Below, piece by piece: positions 6,235 through 9,557 of a stretch of DNA of 9,557 bases. Source of the DNA: an uncultured Spirochaetales bacterium (GTDB taxonomy: Bacteria > UBP6 > UBA1177); NCBI GenBank assembly GCA_902780365.1, contig CACZFE010000052.1, positions 1-9,557 of the forward strand, given 5' to 3'. The notes beneath the pieces are model-generated. The model did no database searches and had not been told where the DNA came from. It worked only from the letters and a program-made list of their open reading frames with translations. Each line of letters opens with the position of its first letter. The stretch's first letter is position 1. Position numbers and translations under genes: made by a program.

Positions 6235-6948
6235 TTAGAACTTCAAACCAAGAGACGCAAACATTCCTTTGTTGGACGGAAGAATTGAAAATCCGCTGAC
6301 TTCAACGGGCATATTCTTCGGCTTTTCAATGCTTGTAAGCCACGATCCGACCGCAATCATGCCGGCACCAAGAACTCCGGTAAGAACCGAACCTGCCGTC
6401 CATGCGCCGTGATGTTTCTTGTTGTTTTCGTGAAGTTCCTCGCAGAAATCCCAGTCCTTGCCTTCACAAGCATCGGAAGCGGCAAAAGCCATAGTTCCCA
6501 TAGCCGGCATCATAATCATGAAAGAAACCGAACCAATCACGATAAGCGGTACTCCTGCGCCAAGATAAGGTCTGTAATATTTTACTTTCTCCGGTTTGCT
6601 GTAGACGTTGACATACGGATGCGGCTCATTTACTGCTTCAGGTTCTGCCTGAGCCGGGGTTTCCGGTTCTGCCTGAGCGGGCGTTTCCTCAGGTTTTTGC
6701 TCTTCCTGAGCCGGGGTTTCCGGTTCCGCCGGTTTCTGTTCTTCCTGAGCCGGTGCTTCAGCCGGTTGAGCTTCAGCATTCTGCTGTTCCGCAGGCTGCG
6801 CGGTTTCAGGAGCAGCTTCGGCAGGTTGCGCCTCTGCAGCCGCCTCGGCCTTTACCTCTTCGTTTTTGGGTTCTTCTTTCTGCGCTTCCTGAGCAAACAA
6901 CATAAACACTCCGAAAATCATAAGCATAAACAAAGAAATCTTTTTCAT
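6235..6948 (-). CDS. Secreted Pro/Ala/Glu-rich protein with two hydrophobic C-terminal segments
   Basis: From ATG at 6948 the protein has 237 residues; I chose this over an in-frame TTG at 6966 because GGAG (6957-6960) lies 8 bases before the ATG and the basic start of the signal peptide follows directly. Residues 1-19 form a signal peptide ending Leu-Phe-Ala. Residues 20-110 are a low-complexity Ala/Glu/Pro/Gln stretch with repeated Pro-Ala-Gln-Glu-Glu-Gln-Lys-Pro and Pro-Glu-Thr-Pro-Ala-Gln units. A Tyr-rich stretch (112-128) leads to two long hydrophobic segments (about 128-157 and 182-205) separated by an acidic loop with Cys161 and Cys169, which might form a disulfide. The end Leu-Gly-Leu-Lys-Phe finishes in aromatic Phe, as outer-membrane proteins often do. 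Such proteins occur widely in Myxococcota-like genomes, where the rich linker may span periplasm or peptidoglycan. Specific function unknown. Confidence 0.8.
   Translation of the reverse strand: MKKISLFMLMIFGVFMLFAQEAQKEEPKNEEVKAEAAAEAQPAEAAPETAQPAEQQNAEAQPAEAPAQEEQKPAEPETPAQEEQKPEETPAQAEPETPAQAEPEAVNEPHPYVNVYSKPEKVKYYRPYLGAGVPLIVIGSVSFMIMMPAMGTMAFAASDACEGKDWDFCEELHENNKKHHGAWTAGSVLTGVLGAGMIAVGSWLTSIEKPKNMPVEVSGFSILPSNKGMFASLGLKF
6640..6850. repeat. Degenerate tandem coding repeats (Pro/Ala/Glu/Gln linker)
   Basis: Short units such as TTCCTGAGCCGGGGTTTCCGG and variants with TTCTGCCTGAGC recur imperfectly through this stretch, encoding the Pro-Ala-Gln-Glu and Pro-Glu-Thr-Pro repeats of the secreted protein. 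It is likely to vary in length between strains by slippage. Confidence 0.65.
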
Positions 6949-6988
6949 TTTCACTTCTCCAAACAATTAACAATAAAAAAACGCATCA

Positions 6989-7016
6989 ATTTTAAGCGCA
7001 AATCAAAGAATTACAA
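6989..7016 (-). promoter_or_regulatory. Candidate promoter of the Pro/Ala/Glu-rich protein gene
   Basis: On the minus strand TTGTAA (7011-7016) and TAAAAT (6989-6994) are 16 bases apart, the same spacing and -10 as the leuC promoter. The -10 lies about 40 bases before the ATG at 6948. The surrounding sequence is AT-rich, so a chance match is possible. Confidence 0.45.
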
Positions 7017-7040
7017 TTTTTGTTAGGAATTTCGTGCAGA

Positions 7041-7056
7041 AAAAACAGGAGTTTTT
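7041..7056 (-). terminator. Possible weak terminator after the Cys-rich lipoprotein gene
   Basis: Minus-strand AAAAAC-TCCT-GTTTTT directly follows the stop codon at 7059-7061. The stem is nearly all A:T and its T-rich arm doubles as the T-tract, so it may be only a weak signal. Confidence 0.28.
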
Positions 7057-7058
7057 GT

Positions 7059-8132
7059 TTACCAGGCCGGTTCAAGAGAAAGATTAAAATGATCAACTAC
7101 CGCGGAATTAATAGTCAGACTACCAAGACTGAACCATTCGAATTTATGCTCAAAACATCCGACCTCGTCGTTCGAAGATGCCAGATCCGAGCTGGTATCG
7201 CCGCCGACAGCATCACCGTCATAAAGGCAGTAGGTAATCGTGTCGGTTTTTGCCGAAAAATCTATCGTTGAGCTTTCATTCCAGCTTGCTGAAGTCGAAT
7301 CCTCGCCGCTATTTGTTCTGAAAACTTCTTTTCCGTTGATTTTTACAACTGCAAAAAGATCAGGCAAGCCGCCTAATGCATCCCAAGCTTCATCATCTGC
7401 ATTTTTTTCAGTAACTTTTGCATCGATGAAAGTGACTATCCATTTTTTACCCCACGGACTTTGGCATGAACCCTGATAATAGAACAAACCTTCAGCGCAT
7501 TCATCATCCGCCGGTTCCGGTTCATTGTCATCAGGAACAGTAAATCCGCAATCTTCCATTTCTTCTGCACAGTTACTGTATACGCAGTCTGTAAATTCTT
7601 CATTTGTTGTTGCATCCGAGCAGTTATCTGTCCAACAGTTATACATTGCGTAAAACTGACTCTGACCGGTTTCAGAACCGTTGTCCACACACTTTTGCGC
7701 ACAGGCATTGTCCTCACAATCAGCATAGCAGCTGTAAATTGATGTGCATGACAAATTCAGAGAATTATCACATTTTCCTGTTGAAGCGTTGCAGCCGTAA
7801 TCACAGTATTGATCATAACTCCAGTAACCGTCGTAACAAGAGTAGGAATAATAAGAACCGTCGCATTTATAATCTCCGGTAGAACACTCTGAAGCACCTG
7901 CTTGACTGTTATCGCATTTTCCGGTCCATGAATCACAATACTCACAACGTTCTGAAAGCTGCCACATCAAATCGTTGCCGGAATAGCCGCAGTAATAGGA
8001 ATCTCCGTATTTGCAGACATAATCACCGTAAACGCATTCCGCATAGCTTTCATTTTCACTTCCGCCGCCGCCGCATGAAACCGTCAGGATCATCGCAGCA
8101 AGCATAGCTGCGCAAACAAAAAACTTTTTCAT
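7059..8132 (-). CDS. Cys-rich lipoprotein with tandem six-Cys repeats and a C2-like domain
   Basis: The 357-residue protein has a signal peptide with lipobox Thr-Val-Ser-Cys (Cys20) followed by a Gly run, so a surface or periplasmic lipoprotein is expected. Residues 33-76 and 83-124 are tandem repeats of about 43-50 residues, each with six Cys in like order (33,40,48,63,66,73 and 83,90,99,110,114,121) and each ending Thr-Gly-Lys-Cys-Asp-Asn-Ser. A third region (129-223) has twelve more Cys. From about 229 to 335 the pattern resembles a C2 beta-sandwich: Leu-Pro-Asp-Leu-Phe-Ala-Val-Val-Lys-Ile-Asn (256-266), Ser-Ala-Ser-Trp-Asn-Glu (281-286), Tyr-Asp-Gly-Asp (304-307) and Asn-Asp-Glu-Val-Gly (321-325), with acidic residues placed as in Ca2+-binding loops. 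Repeats of this Cys style are common in secreted Myxococcota-like proteins. I infer a disulfide-stabilised surface protein, perhaps binding calcium, surfaces or a partner protein. GGAGG (8139-8143) fixes the ATG at 8132. Its natural promoter seems missing because foreign-looking sequence begins just upstream. Confidence 0.85.
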   Translation of the reverse strand: MKKFFVCAAMLAAMILTVSCGGGGSENESYAECVYGDYVCKYGDSYYCGYSGNDLMWQLSERCEYCDSWTGKCDNSQAGASECSTGDYKCDGSYYSYSCYDGYWSYDQYCDYGCNASTGKCDNSLNLSCTSIYSCYADCEDNACAQKCVDNGSETGQSQFYAMYNCWTDNCSDATTNEEFTDCVYSNCAEEMEDCGFTVPDDNEPEPADDECAEGLFYYQGSCQSPWGKKWIVTFIDAKVTEKNADDEAWDALGGLPDLFAVVKINGKEVFRTNSGEDSTSASWNESSTIDFSAKTDTITYCLYDGDAVGGDTSSDLASSNDEVGCFEHKFEWFSLGSLTINSAVVDHFNLSLEPAW

Positions 8133-8143
8133 CTTTAACCTCC

Positions 8144-8165
8144 AAAAGTTAATAAAAACACAAAC
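8144..8165. other. Composition breakpoint: bacterial to AT-rich, eukaryote-like DNA
   Basis: Left of here the sequence has roughly 45% GC and bacterial signals; right of here the 60-base blocks I counted hold mostly 8-15 G or C, about 20%. The switch follows directly after the ribosome binding site of the Cys-rich lipoprotein gene (8139-8143). The exact point cannot be set because the local sequence (A-rich, around 8144-8165) could belong to either side. No inverted repeats, target-site duplication or tRNA mark the join. Confidence 0.75.
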
Positions 8166-9201
8166 AGCAAATATTGAAAAAGAAAGTAAAAAACCAAAAA
8201 GAAATAAAGATTATCTAAATATTAAAAGTAAGAAAGAATATTTAAATGAAGAAAAAAGGAAACATGATGAAATAAATAATCAAATAAAAAACGATTTTTT
8301 TAAAGCATTAGAAATAGACAAAAATAAATTTTTAAAAAACACAAATTTAATAAATTTAAATGTAGAAGAAAAAATAAAAAAAACAATATCAACAACATTA
8401 TATGACAATCTTCAATTAACAAAAGAAATAAAACAATTATACTTAAACGACTATATAAAATATTGTCAAGAAATGATGAAAAATAAAAAAAAAGCAAACA
8501 TATATGAAGTAATTAAAAAAGAACAATTAGACGAAATAGAAAGAACTCAAAAAATAAATGAAATTCGTATTAGAAATGAGAAAAAAAAAGCATTAAGAAA
8601 AAAAATATTAATAATAATATTAACATTAGCAGCTCATTTATATAGAAGTGGATTATCAATATCTCAATTTTTAGAAATTCATGAACAATCATTAGATAAA
8701 TTATCATTTTTTAAAGAAGATTTTGATATATTAAAAACAGCAATTAAAAATGATAATCAAAGAAAAGTAAAATTATTAGTAGAAGGAAATAAATTTTTAT
8801 GTCAAATGTTTGATGATTTTAATCAAACTGCCCTTCATGTTGCAGCAAAGAGACCAAGAGGTGAAATAATAAAATTAATATTGAAAGCTGGTGCTAAAAT
8901 TGATGCTCAAGATATTGCAGGGAGAACTGCTCTTCATTATGCTTGTTTATATAATAATTTGGAAAATGTTGAAATTTTATTATATGAATATGCATCTCCA
9001 TTAAAATTAGATAATAGTGGAAAGGAACCTGGTGATTATACTACTGATAAAGTTATTAAGTTTTTTACTGATAGAGCTAAAACACTTGTTGATTTAAATT
9101 TAATTAGGATTAATATTAGAGAGTCTTTAAAAAGAATTAGAACTGGATTGGAATATTTTTTTAATATTCCTGAAAGAAGATTAAGGATGATGATTGGGTA
9201 G
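8152..9201 (+). CDS. Ankyrin-repeat protein, 5'-truncated, AT-rich and eukaryote-like
   Basis: The first in-frame ATG is at 8473 (242 residues), but the same frame is open back through about 8152 with coherent Lys/Glu/Asn/Ile-rich coding sequence, so the true 5' end is missing at the breakpoint; the coordinate given is approximate. Counting from 8473, residues 1-45 are a charged helix or coiled coil continuing from upstream, 44-56 are hydrophobic, and 83-200 hold ankyrin repeats. Two are clear: Gln-Thr-Ala-Leu-His-Val-Ala-Ala (118-125) with its helix and Gly-Ala-Lys-Ile-Asp-Ala-Gln-Asp turn, then Gly-Arg-Thr-Ala-Leu-His-Tyr-Ala (150-157). Degenerate repeats lie either side. A basic tail follows. 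Ankyrin repeats bind proteins; no enzymatic domain is seen. The arrangement and codon use remind me of ciliate proteins; a large DNA virus or another AT-rich eukaryote is possible. Gln is written CAA and the stop is TAG, so the Tetrahymena/Paramecium code (TAA and TAG as Gln) does not fit well. No Shine-Dalgarno site precedes 8473. Confidence 0.72.
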   Translation: MKTQTANIEKESKKPKRNKDYLNIKSKKEYLNEEKRKHDEINNQIKNDFFKALEIDKNKFLKNTNLINLNVEEKIKKTISTTLYDNLQLTKEIKQLYLNDYIKYCQEMMKNKKKANIYEVIKKEQLDEIERTQKINEIRIRNEKKKALRKKILIIILTLAAHLYRSGLSISQFLEIHEQSLDKLSFFKEDFDILKTAIKNDNQRKVKLLVEGNKFLCQMFDDFNQTALHVAAKRPRGEIIKLILKAGAKIDAQDIAGRTALHYACLYNNLENVEILLYEYASPLKLDNSGKEPGDYTTDKVIKFFTDRAKTLVDLNLIRINIRESLKRIRTGLEYFFNIPERRLRMMIG

Positions 9202-9265
9202 GTTTTTTATTATTATTATAAAAAAATTTTTAATATTAAATTTATATATAGAAAAAAGTTTTTAT
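9202..9265. other. Convergent intergenic spacer, almost pure A/T
   Basis: Only 64 bases separate the stop of the ankyrin gene from the stop of the opposing partial gene. The spacer is made of A and T with only a few G. Such a short convergent gap implies a compact genome on this side of the breakpoint. No hairpin with GC stem is present. Confidence 0.5.
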
Positions 9266-9557
9266 TTATTTTTTATTTATGTTTATTATATTTATTGAAT
9301 TATTTGATTTTACTGTTATCAATAATTTTAAATCACTACTAAATTCAAATGTTTTAATATCATCTTTTAATTCATATATTTTTTCTACTTTATTTTTATC
9401 AATTGATAATATTGCTTCGGATTCTTTTTCTAGAATATATAAATTATTATTTCCTTCATTAAATTTAAATTTTTCAACAATAATATTACTTTTAATTGTT
9501 TCTGTTTTCTGGGATAAATTTCTACAATCAAATAAAAATATTTTTTCTTCATTTTCA
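9266..9557 (-). CDS. Partial WD40/beta-propeller-like protein (C-terminal 96 residues)
   Basis: On the minus strand a frame is open from the window edge (first whole codon at 9556) to TAA at 9266-9268, giving 96 residues. It has a repeated strand pattern typical of beta-propellers: Glu-Lys-Phe-Lys-Phe-Asn-Glu-Gly-Asn-Asn-Asn-Leu-Tyr-Ile-Leu, then Ser-Glu-Ala-Ile-Leu-Ser-Ile-Asp, then TFEFSSDLKLLITVKSNN followed by Ser-Ile-Asn-Ile-Ile-Asn. The last block matches the shape of a WD40 repeat (hydrophobic-x-Phe-Ser-x-Asp-x-Lys-Leu-Leu ... Ile-x-Ile) with Asn in place of the final Trp-Asp. These proteins usually act as protein-binding scaffolds. No in-frame stop occurs in 96 codons despite extreme A/T content, which argues that it is coding. 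The N-terminus lies beyond the window; it belongs to the same foreign block as the ankyrin gene. Confidence 0.55.
   Translation of the reverse strand, partial: ENEEKIFLFDCRNLSQKTETIKSNIIVEKFKFNEGNNNLYILEKESEAILSIDKNKVEKIYELKDDIKTFEFSSDLKLLITVKSNNSINIININKK

Noticed and set aside
6640..6850. CRISPR-like array suggested by repeated short units
   Set aside because: The units are irregular, contiguous and in frame, encoding a Pro/Ala/Glu linker, with no unique spacers.
6949..6966. TTG start at 6966 for the Pro/Ala/Glu-rich protein
   Set aside because: It would place six extra residues before a normal signal peptide and put the GGAG site inside the coding sequence; ATG 6948 is better supported.
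8300..8497. A 65-residue minus-strand hydrophobic ORF
   Set aside because: It is the complement of the Lys/Glu/Asn-rich coding frame; Leu/Phe/Ile-rich antisense frames are expected there.
8047..9201. A fusion gene reading from the lipoprotein antisense strand into the ankyrin frame
   Set aside because: The frame is open across the join, but the first 90 bases or so are the complement of a well-supported signal-peptide gene; the continuity is accidental.
8473..9201. The ankyrin protein as a secreted effector of the same bacterium
   Set aside because: Composition differs sharply from the neighbouring genes, no Shine-Dalgarno site precedes the ATG, and the frame continues upstream to the breakpoint.
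8150..9557. AT-rich region as a replication origin or prophage border
   Set aside because: There are no DnaA-box clusters, iterons, attachment repeats or phage genes; most of the stretch is coding.

Overview
The window joins two very different kinds of DNA. Positions 1 to about 8145 are ordinary bacterial sequence of roughly 45% GC. Genes are tightly packed, with clear Shine-Dalgarno sites, overlapping starts and stops, and several GTG or TTG starts. The cell has an outer membrane system: there are three lipoproteins with lipoboxes, a SPOR-domain protein and a secreted Pro/Ala/Glu-rich protein. The lipoprotein at 1239-2045 carries a duplicated Cys-paired domain resembling the AgmX/PglI C-terminal type, and the one at 7059-8132 is a Cys-rich lipoprotein with a C2-like domain. 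Both styles are typical of Myxococcota and other former Deltaproteobacteria, so I infer a relative of those groups; the exact lineage cannot be read from this window.

Left part (1-2045, + strand): a compact operon of a lipoprotein, a HAD-family hydrolase and a second lipoprotein, separated by only 2-3 bases. It meets the minus-strand genes at a 107-base convergent intergenic region that holds a 10-bp-arm palindrome and a second inverted-repeat structure.

Middle (2153-6136, - strand): one transcription unit led by a good promoter at about 6168-6195. Its order is large isomerase subunit (LeuC-like), GT-B glycosyltransferase, SPOR-domain membrane protein, small isomerase subunit (LeuD-like). 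The two halves of one enzyme are thus separated by two apparently unrelated envelope genes, all with overlapping or closely spaced translation starts. The same palindrome seen in the intergenic region also sits inside the SPOR gene, where it is translated as part of a low-complexity linker.

Right-middle (6235-8132, - strand): a secreted Pro/Ala/Glu-rich protein with two hydrophobic segments and a large Cys-rich lipoprotein.

Right end (about 8145-9557): base composition drops abruptly to about 20% GC. A long A-rich reading frame runs out of the junction with no start codon at its natural 5' end, encodes ankyrin repeats, and ends at 9201. A second, partial reading frame on the - strand (9266-9556) resembles a WD40-type beta-propeller and runs off the window. 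This part looks eukaryotic (ciliate-like in my judgement) or derived from a large DNA virus. The likeliest explanation is a chimeric contig join just upstream of the Cys-rich lipoprotein gene; a real transfer event is possible but needs read-level proof. I see no CRISPR array, tRNA, rRNA or recognisable insertion sequence.
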